Source: Streptomyces diacarni (GTDB lineage Bacteria; Actinomycetota; Actinomycetes; Streptomycetales; Streptomycetaceae). Taken from it: 64,000 nt of DNA. The stretch is from contig NZ_QOIN01000066.1 in NCBI RefSeq assembly GCF_003323715.1, positions 124,001 to 188,000 on the forward strand, given 5' to 3'. Within the stretch, counting starts at the first letter, position 1. Each line of letters begins with the position of its first letter. The notes under the pieces were generated by a model that saw only the letters and a list, made by a program, of their open reading frames with translations, was not told where the DNA came from and ran no database searches. Positions 41,974-51,068 of the stretch are shown here, in pieces. Made by a program: the position numbers and the translations under genes.

Positions 41974-43497
41974 ATGTACGACGTCGTTGTCGCGGGCGCC
42001 GGCCCGGTCGGTCTGTTCGTGGCCAACGAGCTGGCCCTGTCCGGCTGTTCCGCCCTCGTACTCGAACGGGAACAGGACCCCCACCCGCCGTTGAGGGCAC
42101 TTCCACTCGGCCTGCGGGGTCTGAACGCCGGTTCCGCCGAGACGTTCCACCGCCGGGGACTGCTGGACGCCATGATCGAGGCTTCCGGCGCCGACCCGCG
42201 GACGATCGGCGCTGCCCCCGAAGCCGTCGAGGCGCCCGCCCCGCGTGAGGTGAGCCATTTCGCGGGCATGACGCTCGACGCGGCCGATGTCGACACCGCA
42301 GCCCTCCCCTTCCGACTGCCCAGCCCTGCCATGGAGGGATTCATGACGAGCCTGGAAGCGGTCACCACAGTATTGGCCAAGCAGGCCTCGACACTGGGTG
42401 TGGAGGTCGTCCGGGACGCTCCGGTCACGGCGGTGAGCCAGGACGACGAAGGGATCGTCACCACCGCCGGCGGGCAGCAGTACCGCTCGCGCTGGCTGGT
42501 GGGGTGCGACGGCGGACGCAGTGCGGTACGCCGCCTGGCGGGCTTCGACTTCGCCGGCACCGAGCCCCTGTTCACCGGCTACGTCGCCCAGGTCACCTTC
42601 GCCGACACCGCTCGGCTGCCCCTCGGCTTCCACCTCACCGACAACGGCATGTACCTGCGCACGCCCCTCGAAGGGCACCTGGGCATGATGGACTTCGACG
42701 GCGGCGCCTTCGACCGCTCCCAGCCGCTGACCCGCGGGCACCTACAAAGGGTGCTGCGCCGCGTCTCCGGCACCGACGTGACGCTGGACGAGGTGCACCT
42801 CGCCTCCAGCTTCACCGACCGCGCCATGCAGGCGACGACCTACCGCAAGGGTCGCGTCCTGCTCGCCGGCGACGCCGCGCACATCCACTCACCCCTGGGC
42901 GGCCAGGGACTCAACCTCGGTATCGGTGACGCCATGAACCTCGGCTGGAAGCTCGCCGCCACCCTGCGCCACACCGCACCGGACGGACTGCTCGACACGT
43001 ACACCAGCGAGCGCCATCCCGTCGGCGCCGCCGTCCTCGACTGGTCGCGGGCCCAGGTGGCGGCCATGAACCCGGGCCCCAACGCCCCCGCACTGCGCAA
43101 GCTGGTCGGCGACCTGATGCGTACCGCGGAGGGAACCACACACGTCTACCGCAGGACGTCGGGCCTGTTCCACCAATACGACCTGGGCGGCGGCCACTCG
43201 CTCGTCGGCCGCAGCGCCCCCGACCTCCGCTTCGAGGACGGCACCCGCCTCGGCGACCTGCTGCACACGGGCCAGGGCGTCGCGCTCGACCTCACCGACG
43301 ACCGCGCGCTGCACGGCGCGGCTCAGAAGTGGGAGGGCCGGATCCACTACGCGTACGGGCCGGTGCGCGACAGCCTCGGCCTCACCGCGCTGCTCCTCCG
43401 CCCCGACGGCGTCGTCGCCTGGGCCGACCTCCACACCCCCGAGCCCGCCGCGTTCGAACAGGTCGCCAACCAGTGGTTCGGCACCCCGAGCAGCTAG
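41974..43497 (+). CDS. FAD-dependent aromatic monooxygenase (class A flavoprotein hydroxylase)
   Basis: 507 residues. FAD-binding GxGxxG at ~8-13 (VVAGAGPVGL), the DG motif in LVGCDGGRSAVRRLAG (~172-187) and the GD motif RVLLAGDAAHIHSPLGGQGLN (~291-311). The C-terminal thioredoxin-like domain (~395-500) is present. It is similar to anthracycline/angucycline-type and phenol-type hydroxylases, using NAD(P)H and O2. No polyketide synthase genes are nearby, so a detoxifying role against aromatic compounds is as likely as biosynthesis. GAGGAAGG ribosome site. Confidence 0.9.
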   Translation: MYDVVVAGAGPVGLFVANELALSGCSALVLEREQDPHPPLRALPLGLRGLNAGSAETFHRRGLLDAMIEASGADPRTIGAAPEAVEAPAPREVSHFAGMTLDAADVDTAALPFRLPSPAMEGFMTSLEAVTTVLAKQASTLGVEVVRDAPVTAVSQDDEGIVTTAGGQQYRSRWLVGCDGGRSAVRRLAGFDFAGTEPLFTGYVAQVTFADTARLPLGFHLTDNGMYLRTPLEGHLGMMDFDGGAFDRSQPLTRGHLQRVLRRVSGTDVTLDEVHLASSFTDRAMQATTYRKGRVLLAGDAAHIHSPLGGQGLNLGIGDAMNLGWKLAATLRHTAPDGLLDTYTSERHPVGAAVLDWSRAQVAAMNPGPNAPALRKLVGDLMRTAEGTTHVYRRTSGLFHQYDLGGGHSLVGRSAPDLRFEDGTRLGDLLHTGQGVALDLTDDRALHGAAQKWEGRIHYAYGPVRDSLGLTALLLRPDGVVAWADLHTPEPAAFEQVANQWFGTPSS

Positions 43498-43644
43498 AGC
43501 GAGCAACCGGTCCGCTCGCGCCACGCGGTACGGCACCGCACGACTACGGGGCAGCGCATGCGCATCCACACGCACAGCGAGCCGTACTGGACCCGAACGG
43601 GCTTTGCCCACCGTCCCGAACTCGACAACCGGAGGAGAACGACC

Positions 43645-44859
43645 ATGGACAACGCCACCCACACCCCCGACGACTGTGCAGGCCTCGCCCCCGGCGTAGG
43701 CGCATGGGTGCGCACCTGGGGTGCCTCCCCGCAGGCTCCGGACAACTCCGTCAGCGCCCTCGACGCCTTCGAGAACGCGACACTGCGGCAGCTCGTCCGC
43801 ATCAGCGGCGGCGGACAGCGCATGCGTATCCGCCTCAGCAACGAGTACGGAACCGCACCGCTGACCATCGGCGCCGCCCGTGTCGCCCGCGCGGACTCCG
43901 ACGGCGCGGTCCAGGACGACACCAGCCGCGCGATCACGTTCGGCGGCCAGCCGAGCGTCACCGTACCGGCGGGTGCTCCCGTCCTCAGCGACCCCGTCGA
44001 CCTGACGGTCGACGCACTGACGCGGCTGGCCCTCAGCCTCCACTTGCCCGGCCGCGTCGACACCGCCACCTGCCACGGCACCTTCCACGCCCTCGGTTGG
44101 CTCATCCCCGGTGACGCCACCGAACTCACCTCGCCGCCCACCGACGCCACACCCTTGTCGGCACAGGCCGTGATCACGGCCGTCGAAGTACAGCCCCACA
44201 CCCCGGTCCGGGCCATCGCCGTGCTCGGCGACTCCCGCGTCGACGGGATCGGCTCGACCCCCGGCACCGACCGGCGCTGGACCGACCTGCTCGCCGAGCG
44301 CCTGCACGCGCGCGGCAGCGAAACGCGGTGCGTGGTCAACCAGGGCATCGGCGGCAACCGCCTGCTCACCGACGGCATCGGCCCCGCCGCCCTCGCGCGC
44401 TTCGACCGCGATGTCCTCGCCACCCCCGGCCTCGGGCACGTGGTGATCGCCGTGGGCAACGACCTCGTCTTCTCCTTCGCCCCGCACAACGAGGAGACCG
44501 CCGGGTTCCTCGCGATGTTCCCCGGCGAGCCCGTCGGCGTGGACGACATCATCGCCGCTCACCTTCAGGTGGCAGCGCGCGCCCGTGCGCACGGTGCGAA
44601 GGTCTACGCCGCGACCATCGCCCCCTACGGCGGCTCCGACATGTACACCTCCGAGGGCGACAAGGCGCGCGAGCATGTCAACGAGTGGCTCCGCACAAGC
44701 AACGCCTTCGACGGAGTACTCGACTTCGACGCCATCTGGCGCGACCCCGCCGACCCCACCCGCATCCGCGACGACCTGCACATGGGCGACAGCCTCCACG
44801 GCAACGACGCCGGTTACGCCGCGCTCGCGGAATCCATCGACCTCTCCCTCTTCGACTGA
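43645..44859 (+). CDS. SGNH/GDSL-type hydrolase
   Basis: 404 residues. The first ~190 form a jelly-roll-like domain; the SGNH domain follows, with the nucleophile S197 in LGDSRVDG, GGNRLL, VGND-type block III and D382-SL-H385 as the catalytic pair. No signal peptide is seen, so unlike most large GDSL esterases it appears intracellular. The start was chosen from GGAGGAG at ~43633. It follows the monooxygenase by 147 bp and may be co-transcribed; the substrate may be an ester linked to the same pathway (inference). Confidence 0.87.
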   Translation: MDNATHTPDDCAGLAPGVGAWVRTWGASPQAPDNSVSALDAFENATLRQLVRISGGGQRMRIRLSNEYGTAPLTIGAARVARADSDGAVQDDTSRAITFGGQPSVTVPAGAPVLSDPVDLTVDALTRLALSLHLPGRVDTATCHGTFHALGWLIPGDATELTSPPTDATPLSAQAVITAVEVQPHTPVRAIAVLGDSRVDGIGSTPGTDRRWTDLLAERLHARGSETRCVVNQGIGGNRLLTDGIGPAALARFDRDVLATPGLGHVVIAVGNDLVFSFAPHNEETAGFLAMFPGEPVGVDDIIAAHLQVAARARAHGAKVYAATIAPYGGSDMYTSEGDKAREHVNEWLRTSNAFDGVLDFDAIWRDPADPTRIRDDLHMGDSLHGNDAGYAALAESIDLSLFD

Positions 44860-45486
44860 GCACCTGGCGAGAAGTGGCGCAGAGACCGGCGGGGGACTCG
44901 GAGGACTGGGGGGCTGGGAGAGTGCGCTGAGCCAGACATGCAGGCTGGTCGCATAGATGAGTTGCTGCTCGCCACATCCACCAGCCGGCCCTCGAGTCTC
45001 ATCCACCGCCAGGACGGACGGCTCAGTCCGCGCTCTAATCGAGCCGCGCGCCGAGTTCGGTGGTGGCGGCGACGGCAGGGCCGTTGAGGAGGGCGAGTTT
45101 GGCGTCGGTCCGCCTCGCCGGGCCCGATACGGCGTTGCCGAACCAGCCTGTGTGTCTGCCCTGCCCCAGCGCACGGCCGAGCAGATGAAGACGGCTTTCG
45201 CTGCTTCGCCGCACGGACATCCCACCGCCTCGTTCAACGGTTTTGTCAGGGAGCCGTTGAGGGGGGTGGGGACGCAGCTGGTCAACACACACACGGTGAA
45301 CAGAGCGATTCGCCGATGGGTGGACAATGCTCGTGTGAAAGCGCGCGAAGCTCCTGGCAGGGCGCGAACGGTCTAGGCCGTGCCACCACTGCCAGGAGCT
45401 TCTTCACGGCACAGAGCCGCGCGACCGAAGACGCAGCCGTCAGGTCGGAGTCGTTCAGTTCTGCGCGGTGACGAGTTCTTTACCCG
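44860..45486. other. 627-bp region without a confident gene
   Basis: Open frames here lack coding bias. The only strong structure is the inverted repeat at 45347-45402. A short frame at 45186-45376 (+) has no ribosome site and no recognisable product. Confidence 0.45.
45347..45402. repeat. 14-bp inverted repeat around a 28-nt loop
   Basis: Arms GAAGCTCCTGGCAG and its exact complement. It may terminate the gene at 45487 (minus strand), or be the joined ends of a lost insertion element, but no transposase is present. Confidence 0.6.
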
Positions 45487-45873
45487 TCACCAGTCCTTGC
45501 AGGCGACTCCGAGGATCTGCTGGTTGTCGACACGTTTGATCGACCCGCAGCTTCTTATCCCCGCTCCGCCGCCATAAGTGGCGTCGATGGAGAACTTGTG
45601 AGCGCAGCTGTTTCCCGTGCTGCTGCCGCCGCAGATCATGGTGTGCGTCTTGGTCGGCGAGGTGGACGCGTAGTAGGTGAACTGGTACTCGGCGGGGCCC
45701 TGGGGCTCCGGGACCCCGTGGATCGTGACCGAGTCGACGTGGTAGCCGCTGCCGAAAATTACCATTTCCACGTTTCTGTCGGTGACCGCCTCGTCGGCGA
45801 ACGCCGGCGCGGACGTCATGACCGTCATCGCCGCTGCGGCAGTCACGACACCCAGAATCTTCCTGACCTTCAA
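45487..45873 (-). CDS. Small secreted protein with four cysteines
   Basis: 128 residues. TTG start with GGGAGG 7 nt upstream. A signal peptide of ~29 residues (hydrophobic VVTAAAAMTVMTSAPAFA) is cut before DEAVTD. The mature ~99 residues contain four cysteines (MICGG, SCAHK, RSCGS, ACKDW), enough for two disulfides, and a beta-rich look. The family is not recognised. It has no obvious operon partner. Confidence 0.68.
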   Translation of the reverse strand: MKVRKILGVVTAAAAMTVMTSAPAFADEAVTDRNVEMVIFGSGYHVDSVTIHGVPEPQGPAEYQFTYYASTSPTKTHTMICGGSSTGNSCAHKFSIDATYGGGAGIRSCGSIKRVDNQQILGVACKDW

Positions 45874-46140
45874 GATATGACCTCCCGTTGAGTCCTGAGA
45901 CGCCGTGTCTTGCGGCGCGTGAGACGGATGAAGAGTACATGGCAAATTCGGTGCGGCGAATGGAAATCACACGTATTACCAGCGGCTTGTCGTCTCACGT
46001 CCTGACGAGACGTCACCTCGATATGACGCATTACCGGGATTGGCCTCGCAATCCCCATCTACGCGTGCTCGTGGACCGGAAACTCTCCGTGTCCGCAGTG
46101 GAGGAAGGGTGTGATCGGCCGACTGTCCGGGCGGTGGGGT

Positions 46141-46596
46141 TCAGCTCACCGCCTGCTTCACGAGTGCGCCGATCCTGGCTTCCGTCTCGGGCGTTACTTC
46201 GGTGAGGGCGTACCCGGCCGGCCACATGGTGCCCTCGTCCAGCTGTGCCTGGTCACTGAATCCGAGTGTGGCGTAGCGCGCCTTGAACTTCGCGGCGCTC
46301 TGGAAGAAGCAGACGATCTTGCCGTCGAGTGCGTAGGCGGGCATCCCGTACCACAGCTTGGGCTCGAGAGACGGTGCGCTGGAGGTGACGACGGCGTGGA
46401 CGCGTTCGGCCATCGCCCGGTCCGAGTCCTGCATCTCGGAGATCTTCGCGAGCACGTCCCGCAGTGCTTCGGCCGCTTTGTCCGCGCGGGAGGTGCGGCG
46501 GGCCGCCTGCTTCAGCTCGCGGGCGTGCTCCTTCATCGCGGCCCGCTCCTCGGCGGTGAACTGCTCGTGCTCACTGGTGCGTGCGGTTCTGGTCAT
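46141..46596 (-). CDS. DUF1801 domain protein
   Basis: 151 residues. The N-terminal ~60 residues are charged helices; the DUF1801 (YdhG-like) domain at ~65-150 contains LWYGMPAYALDGKIVCFFQ. ATG at 46596 has GGGAAGG upstream; the longer open frame is not coding-like. It is divergent from a TetR gene, and a 21-bp operator lies 84 bp upstream of its start, so it is a likely target of that repressor. Confidence 0.8.
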   Translation of the reverse strand: MTRTARTSEHEQFTAEERAAMKEHARELKQAARRTSRADKAAEALRDVLAKISEMQDSDRAMAERVHAVVTSSAPSLEPKLWYGMPAYALDGKIVCFFQSAAKFKARYATLGFSDQAQLDEGTMWPAGYALTEVTPETEARIGALVKQAVS

Positions 46597-46679
46597 GGCA
46601 GACCTTCCCTTCAACGGGGTGTGGTGCGGATGGAGTGCGGGCAGGCGGGTTGGAGTCCCGGCGCCCGGCACGTATCGGT

Positions 46680-46758
46680 AACGGCACGGGCCGTGCCGTT
46701 CGTGTCCGTATGGTGCGCGTATCGCTGGGCGGTTGTCAACGGCACGGTCTGTGCCGAT
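46680..46758. promoter_or_regulatory. Two 21-bp operator sites of the divergent TetR
   Basis: Site 1 (46680-46700): perfect palindrome with half-site AACGGCACGG around one G. Site 2 (46738-46758): same left half-site, right half CTGTGCCGAT, two mismatches. Site 2 lies between -35 (TTGTCA, 46733) and -10 (GATAGG, 46756) of the tetR promoter. Confidence 0.75.
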
Positions 46759-46761
46759 AGG
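46733..46761 (+). promoter_or_regulatory. Promoter of the tetR gene at 46770 (leaderless)
   Basis: TTGTCA, 17-bp spacer, GATAGG; expected start of transcription is next to the GTG. A repressor bound to site 2 would cover the spacer. Confidence 0.6.
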
Positions 46762-46769
46762 GTGGGAGT

Positions 46770-47360
46770 GTGACCGACAAGCCCGCCACACCGCGACGCC
46801 GAGGCGCGGCGCGCACCGAGGAACTGCTGCAGGTGACCCTCGATCTCGCTGTCGAGGTGGGTTACGCGGGTCTGAGTATCGAAGCGGTGGCCAGGCGGGC
46901 CGGGGTCGGCAAGCACACGATCTACCGCCGCTGGTCGTCCATGGCGGAGCTGCTGCTCGACGCGCTCAGCCGCGCGTGGACCAGTGACCTGGACTACCGC
47001 GACACCGGTGACGTGCGTGCGGACCTACGGGAGCAGTTCCTGCGCTCAGCCCCGGCTCTGTCCAGCCCGCCGATCGGACCCGTATACCGCGCGGTCATCG
47101 CTGAGGCGCAGTCCGATGCCGCGCTGCGCGCGACTTTGCACGAGCGTTTTCTGGTCACTGTCGAACAGAGAACGCTCGAGAGGATCACTCTCGCGCAGAG
47201 TACTGGTGAGCTCGTCGACGGGGTGGACCTGGAGTTCGCCGCGGAGGTGCTGTGCGGCACCTTGTACTACCGTGCCCTGCTCACCGACCGTCCCATCGAC
47301 GAGGCCGCGGTCGACGGGCTGCTGGAGATGTTCATGGCCGCGTACGGGGCTGCCGGCTGA
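46770..47360 (+). CDS. TetR-family regulator, autoregulated by a palindromic operator
   Basis: 196 residues. The helix-turn-helix is at ~15-62 (AGLSIEAVARRAGVGKHTIYRRW). The C-terminal domain is of the TetR_C_11-like type. GTG start; mRNA probably leaderless. The operator architecture (one site in its own promoter, the other toward the DUF1801 gene) indicates control of both. The ligand is unknown. Confidence 0.87.
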   Translation: MTDKPATPRRRGAARTEELLQVTLDLAVEVGYAGLSIEAVARRAGVGKHTIYRRWSSMAELLLDALSRAWTSDLDYRDTGDVRADLREQFLRSAPALSSPPIGPVYRAVIAEAQSDAALRATLHERFLVTVEQRTLERITLAQSTGELVDGVDLEFAAEVLCGTLYYRALLTDRPIDEAAVDGLLEMFMAAYGAAG

Positions 47361-47451
47361 GCGGTGTTGGCCGGAGTGCGTCTGGCTACCGCGCCTCCAC
47401 CGTGCTCTGCTCGATCGGCCCGCAAGGTGGAGGGCAGAATGGCCGGAAAAT

Positions 47452-47467
47452 GGTTTAACGTTCAACC
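47452..47467. promoter_or_regulatory. Dyad upstream of the VOC gene
   Basis: GGTTTAACGTTCAACC, 14 of 16 bases symmetric, ~84 bp before the start at 47551. MarR- or TetR-type regulators bind TTNAACGTTNAA-like sites. The binder is unknown. Confidence 0.45.
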
Positions 47468-47550
47468 GATTGAGGTGCACTCTGAGTGCTGAGGCGACAG
47501 CCGCCCGGCTGTCGAGCCAACACGCGGAATCGGCAACGGAGTTGATCGAC

Positions 47551-48081
47551 ATGAGCCAGACACTCCCGCTCCGCCTGCACCACCACGCCTGGATCACCGA
47601 CGACCAGGAAGCCAACCGACGTTTCTACGAGGACGTGATCGGCCTGCCCCTGGTGGCGACCTGGACCGAGCGCGAGGTGTTGTTCGGCGCTGAGCGGGTC
47701 TACAGCCACACCTTCTACGGTCTGGCCGACGGCGGGGCCCTCGCCTTCTTCCAGTTCGCCAACCCCGAGGACCAGGAGGAGTTCAAGACCGATGTCCACT
47801 TCACCCCCTGGCGGCACATCGCCTTCAAAGTCGAGCACGAGACGCAGGAGGCCATGCGGAAGCGCATCGCCGCGGCCGGCTACTCGGAGGCGGACGCCTA
47901 CGTCATCGACCACGGGTTCTGTGTCTCGCTGTACATCACCGACCCCAACGGGCTGATGCTGGAGTTCACCGTCGACCACCCCGACGTGGAGAAGATCGAA
48001 GCCGAACGGCGTACGACGGCGCACGCCGACCTCGCCCGTTGGCTCGGTGGCGACCACACCAGCAACAACCACTGGCGCTGA
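47551..48081 (+). CDS. VOC-family dioxygenase/glyoxalase-like protein
   Basis: 176 residues. The first beta-alpha module is LRLHHHAWITDDQEANRRFY (~6-25), the second WRHIAFKVEHETQ (~88-100), ending in GLMLEFTVDHPD. Metal ligands His (~10), His (~90) and Glu (~145) fit type I ring-cleavage dioxygenases or glyoxalases. The long upstream open frame overlapping the tetR gene is not used; the ATG at 47551 has ACGGAG upstream. Confidence 0.83.
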   Translation: MSQTLPLRLHHHAWITDDQEANRRFYEDVIGLPLVATWTEREVLFGAERVYSHTFYGLADGGALAFFQFANPEDQEEFKTDVHFTPWRHIAFKVEHETQEAMRKRIAAAGYSEADAYVIDHGFCVSLYITDPNGLMLEFTVDHPDVEKIEAERRTTAHADLARWLGGDHTSNNHWR

Positions 48082-48494
48082 GGTCCGACGCTACGGTGCC
48101 CGGCCCGACTTGACCTGGCTGGTCTTGTCGGGCCGGGGCCGACGCGAGGCCGGTGTGGGCGGCCGATTCGCCGCCCGCCCGGTCGCGGTCGTTTGCTGTG
48201 TCGCCTCCCCCCGGCTCCCGCCCGAAGGCGGTGTTGCGGGTGCTGTCGGAGGCGCAGTCCGGGTCGGCCGGCAAGTGAGCCGATCGGACCTCGCGGTCGC
48301 GAGGGGCCCGCTGGGCCGGCGGCATGCGCCACCAGCGGTCGCCGCGGTCGCTGTCGTCATCGGCCGGCCCCGCCGAACTCGCCCTGCAGGCCATCCCGAG
48401 CTACGGGCGGCGGGCGCGTCCGCACCATCGACTCGCGCCGGCGCGACCGCGTCAGGAAGGCCGGCCATGACGCCGACGAAGAAGCGGAACCGCT
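48082..48494. other. 413-bp region with no supported gene
   Basis: Frames on both strands are open because of high GC, but third-position bias is absent and no start with a ribosome site is seen. No strong hairpin was noticed. Confidence 0.45.
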
Positions 48495-49334
48495 TCACAC
48501 CTGTTCGGGCAGTCGGTCGAGGCGCTCACGTTGGGCGGAGGTGAGGTGCAGGTCGGCCGCCGCGAGATTTTCCTCGAGGTGGTCGGTTCGGGAGGTTCCC
48601 GGAATCGGGAGAACGACCGGCGAGTGGCCGAGGAGCCAGGCGAGCGTCACCTGGGTGGGCGTGGCGTCGCTCTCGGCCGCCACGGAAGCGATCTCGGCCT
48701 GCGCGCCAGACGTTCCTGCCGCGACGGGACGCCACGGCAGGAACGCGATACCTGCCGCCTCGCACGCAGCGAGCACCGGCTCGTGCTCGCGGTCGAGCAG
48801 GTTGTAGCGGTTCTGCACACTTGCGACGTTGACGAGCTCGCGTGCTTGCTCCAACTCGGGGGCGGTGACCTCCGAGAGTCCGACCCGGACGAGCTTGCCT
48901 TCGGTCTGAAGATCCCGCAGGGCGCCGAGCTGATCGGCGAGGGGCGTCTCGGGGTCGATGCGGTGCAGTTGGAGGAGTTCGATGCGCTCGACGCGGAGCC
49001 GCCGCAGGGCCTGTTCGACCTGAGCGCGCAGGACGTCAGGACGCCCGTTCAGTTCCCACTCACCAGAGGAGACCGAGCGTGCGACGCCGACCTTGGTGGT
49101 GATGACGAGCTCGTCGGGATACGGGAACAGGGCCTCCGCGAGGAGTTCCTCGTTGGCGCCTCCGCCGTACAGGTGGGCGGTGTCGATCAGCGTGACGCCC
49201 AGCTCGACCGCCCGCCGGGCCACCGCGAGTGACGCCTGGCGGTCGTGGGCGGTCTCGGTCGGCAGGTGCATGGCTCCGAAGCCGAGTCGCCGTACAGGCA
49301 GATCTCCGCCGATGCGAAATGTGGTCGATGCCAT
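48495..49334 (-). CDS. Aldo/keto reductase
   Basis: 279 residues, TIM barrel. Catalytic Asp/Tyr in LIDTAHLYGGG (~49-59), Lys in ITTKVG (~82) and His in LQLHRID (~124). C-terminal NADPH-binding LPIPGTSRTDHLEEN (~242-256). The oxidoreductase substrate is unknown. No paired regulator. Confidence 0.88.
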   Translation of the reverse strand: MASTTFRIGGDLPVRRLGFGAMHLPTETAHDRQASLAVARRAVELGVTLIDTAHLYGGGANEELLAEALFPYPDELVITTKVGVARSVSSGEWELNGRPDVLRAQVEQALRRLRVERIELLQLHRIDPETPLADQLGALRDLQTEGKLVRVGLSEVTAPELEQARELVNVASVQNRYNLLDREHEPVLAACEAAGIAFLPWRPVAAGTSGAQAEIASVAAESDATPTQVTLAWLLGHSPVVLPIPGTSRTDHLEENLAAADLHLTSAQRERLDRLPEQV

Positions 49335-49659
49335 CTACTGTTTTCATCCCCCTCGGTCAAGAGGTCACGCTAGCACCGTAGATGGCCGTGAGGTCGCGCG
49401 CTGATGTCGTGTCCAGAGTGCACGGAGGCTCGGGGGCGAGCCTCCGTGCACGCCGACGTGGCCCTGTTGTTGGCTGCGGTGGAACTGCACCACGAAGAGA
49501 CAGATGCCCCTTGGCGCCACCCGGCCACCCGCCCCCCCCGGCCGATGCATACGTCAGGTCCACCCCGGGTGGCCTCCTCCGTCCATTCCACCGGTGCTGC
49601 CGGCGGGTTGCCGCGTGAGGGATCCGACAGCGGCCGCGAACGAGCAACAGGGGCAAGGT
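49335..49659. other. 325-bp region with a strong hairpin
   Basis: It holds the aldo/keto reductase promoter at the left and the 15-bp hairpin at 49418. Nothing else is supported. Confidence 0.5.
49418..49451. terminator. 15-bp perfect hairpin
   Basis: Stem GTGCACGGAGGCTCG, loop GGGG. It lies ~210 bp downstream of the GNAT gene and 84 bp upstream of the reductase start, so it likely stops read-through between the two minus-strand genes. Confidence 0.65.
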
Positions 49660-50154
49660 CTATGGCTGGAGGTCGAGCTGATACCACGTGCCCGACCTGC
49701 CGCCGAGGTCGGCCGGGGTGGCAGGGCCAACCGGGAGGAACCCGGCCTTGGCCAAGACTCTTTGTGACGCGGCGTTGTCGTGGGAGGTGGCCGCCCGTAG
49801 TGTGCGCAGGCCGTGCGTCGCTGTCGCCACCCGGCACAGCTCCCGGACGGTCGCGGTCGCGACACCGCGGCCGGCGACCCGCTCCGCGACCCGGTAGCCG
49901 AGCCTGGCAATGCCGTCCTCCAGGTCGTACAGGTTGAACCTGCCGAGCACGGAGCCGTCCTCGGCGGCGAGTACGTAGAAGGCGCAGATGCCGGCGTTCT
50001 GCTCGGCCAGTGCGGCGTTGTACCGGTCGGCGAACTGGTCGAAGAACTCGTCGCCGCGGTCGGAGATCGCGGCGGCGAAGTAGATGCGGTTCGCCACCTC
50101 GAAGGCCAGGACCGCCGGGGCGTGGTCGGCATGCAGCCGCTTCAGCTCGGGCAT
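49660..50154 (-). CDS. GNAT family N-acetyltransferase
   Basis: 164 residues. The acetyl-CoA loop is in RVAERVAGRGVATATV (~94-109) and the terminal segment is HDNAASQRVLAKAGF (~136-150), the RimI/RimJ-like pattern. ATG at 50154 was chosen; TAGGGT 7 nt upstream hints at a leaderless mRNA. The acceptor substrate is unknown. Confidence 0.82.
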   Translation of the reverse strand: MPELKRLHADHAPAVLAFEVANRIYFAAAISDRGDEFFDQFADRYNAALAEQNAGICAFYVLAAEDGSVLGRFNLYDLEDGIARLGYRVAERVAGRGVATATVRELCRVATATHGLRTLRAATSHDNAASQRVLAKAGFLPVGPATPADLGGRSGTWYQLDLQP

Positions 50155-50507
50155 TTGCCCGACCCTACCCAGATCCTGCGCCGAGACCACCCGAGTTTCC
50201 GGCGGTGGCAAACGCCAACAGCGCCAAGGCCTGAGAACACATCGAGCAACGACTGGAGAAGTAGCCCCCATGGGACGTGAGTGGGAACAGCTCGCCGTCG
50301 ACGTCCGCGACTCCGTCGCCCGGGGCGCTGGCGATGCGGGGCGCTCGCCAGGTGGACGTCGGGTAACGGAGGGAGGAGCCCTGAGCGGTGCTTGCTGACC
50401 CTGAGCGGAACGAGTTCTGCGCGCTGGGGGAGCGATCCGGGGGCTGAGCCGTCCAACGTCACCGCATGTTCGGTTGCTTCCAGCAGCGTACCGGCGGACC
50501 AATACCG
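50155..50507. other. 353-bp region between two GNAT genes
   Basis: No coding bias or ribosome site in any frame. The promoter of the GNAT at 49660-50154 is expected at its left end. Confidence 0.45.
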
Positions 50508-51068
50508 TCACAGCACTGGCTTCTCGTCGGCACCCCGGTCGTTCCTCTCGCGCCAGTCCTCTTGGAGGATGCCGTACACGTCGGAGTCTCGCCAACCGTC
50601 CCGGATCAGAGCGGTGTGACGATGACGACCTTCCCACGTCATGTGGAGTTTGCCGAGCACCCGTGCCGACCCGAGGTTCCGCGGGTCGCAGGTGGCACAG
50701 ATGCGGTGAAGCTGGAGATGCCCGAAGCCTCGCGCTAGGAGTTCCCTTCCGATCGCCGTCCCGACGCCCTGCCCCCAGACGCGGGGATGCACGACATAGG
50801 TGATCTCGCCTTGTTGGTGCTTTCGGTTCCGGACGTGGAGCTCACCCATGCCGATCACGTCGCCTTCGCAACGCGCTGCGTAAGGGAACCGTCGCTGAGG
50901 TGACCGCGCCCACGCTTCGACCGCCGTCTCCACGAACGCGCGGGTCTGCTCTTCGGTGTTCGGCCCCCACGCCTGGAAGCGGCAGACTTGGACGAGGGAA
51001 GCCCAGGAGTGGACGGCTCGCCAGTCTGCGAGCTCGATCCTGCTCAGGGTCACCGCATGACGAGCCAC
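50508..51068 (-). CDS. GNAT family N-acetyltransferase (RimJ/RimL-like)
   Basis: 186 residues. Acetyl-CoA loop WGQGVGTAIGRELL (~95-110); DPRNLGSARVLGKL (~129-142) and HTALIRDGWRDSDVYGILQEDW are typical of RimJ/RimL-like enzymes. It is a second, unrelated acetyltransferase close to the previous one. GTG start at 51068; an internal GTG 15 bp downstream is an alternative. Confidence 0.83.
   Translation of the reverse strand: MARHAVTLSRIELADWRAVHSWASLVQVCRFQAWGPNTEEQTRAFVETAVEAWARSPQRRFPYAARCEGDVIGMGELHVRNRKHQQGEITYVVHPRVWGQGVGTAIGRELLARGFGHLQLHRICATCDPRNLGSARVLGKLHMTWEGRHRHTALIRDGWRDSDVYGILQEDWRERNDRGADEKPVL

Noticed and set aside
41974..44859. Aromatic polyketide biosynthetic cluster
   Set aside because: Only one monooxygenase and one hydrolase are present; no synthase, cyclase or transporter genes accompany them.
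42889..45327. Very long antisense open frame (812 codons) opposite the monooxygenase and SGNH genes
   Set aside because: Its residue pattern (V/G/R-rich) and poor third-position bias are those of a shadow of high-GC genes on the other strand; both plus-strand genes have full family motifs.
44860..45486. Insertion sequence remnant
   Set aside because: Only an inverted repeat is present; no transposase motif (DDE or HUH) was found in any frame.
48082..48494. Small gene on either strand downstream of the VOC gene
   Set aside because: No frame shows coding bias, a ribosome site or recognisable residues.
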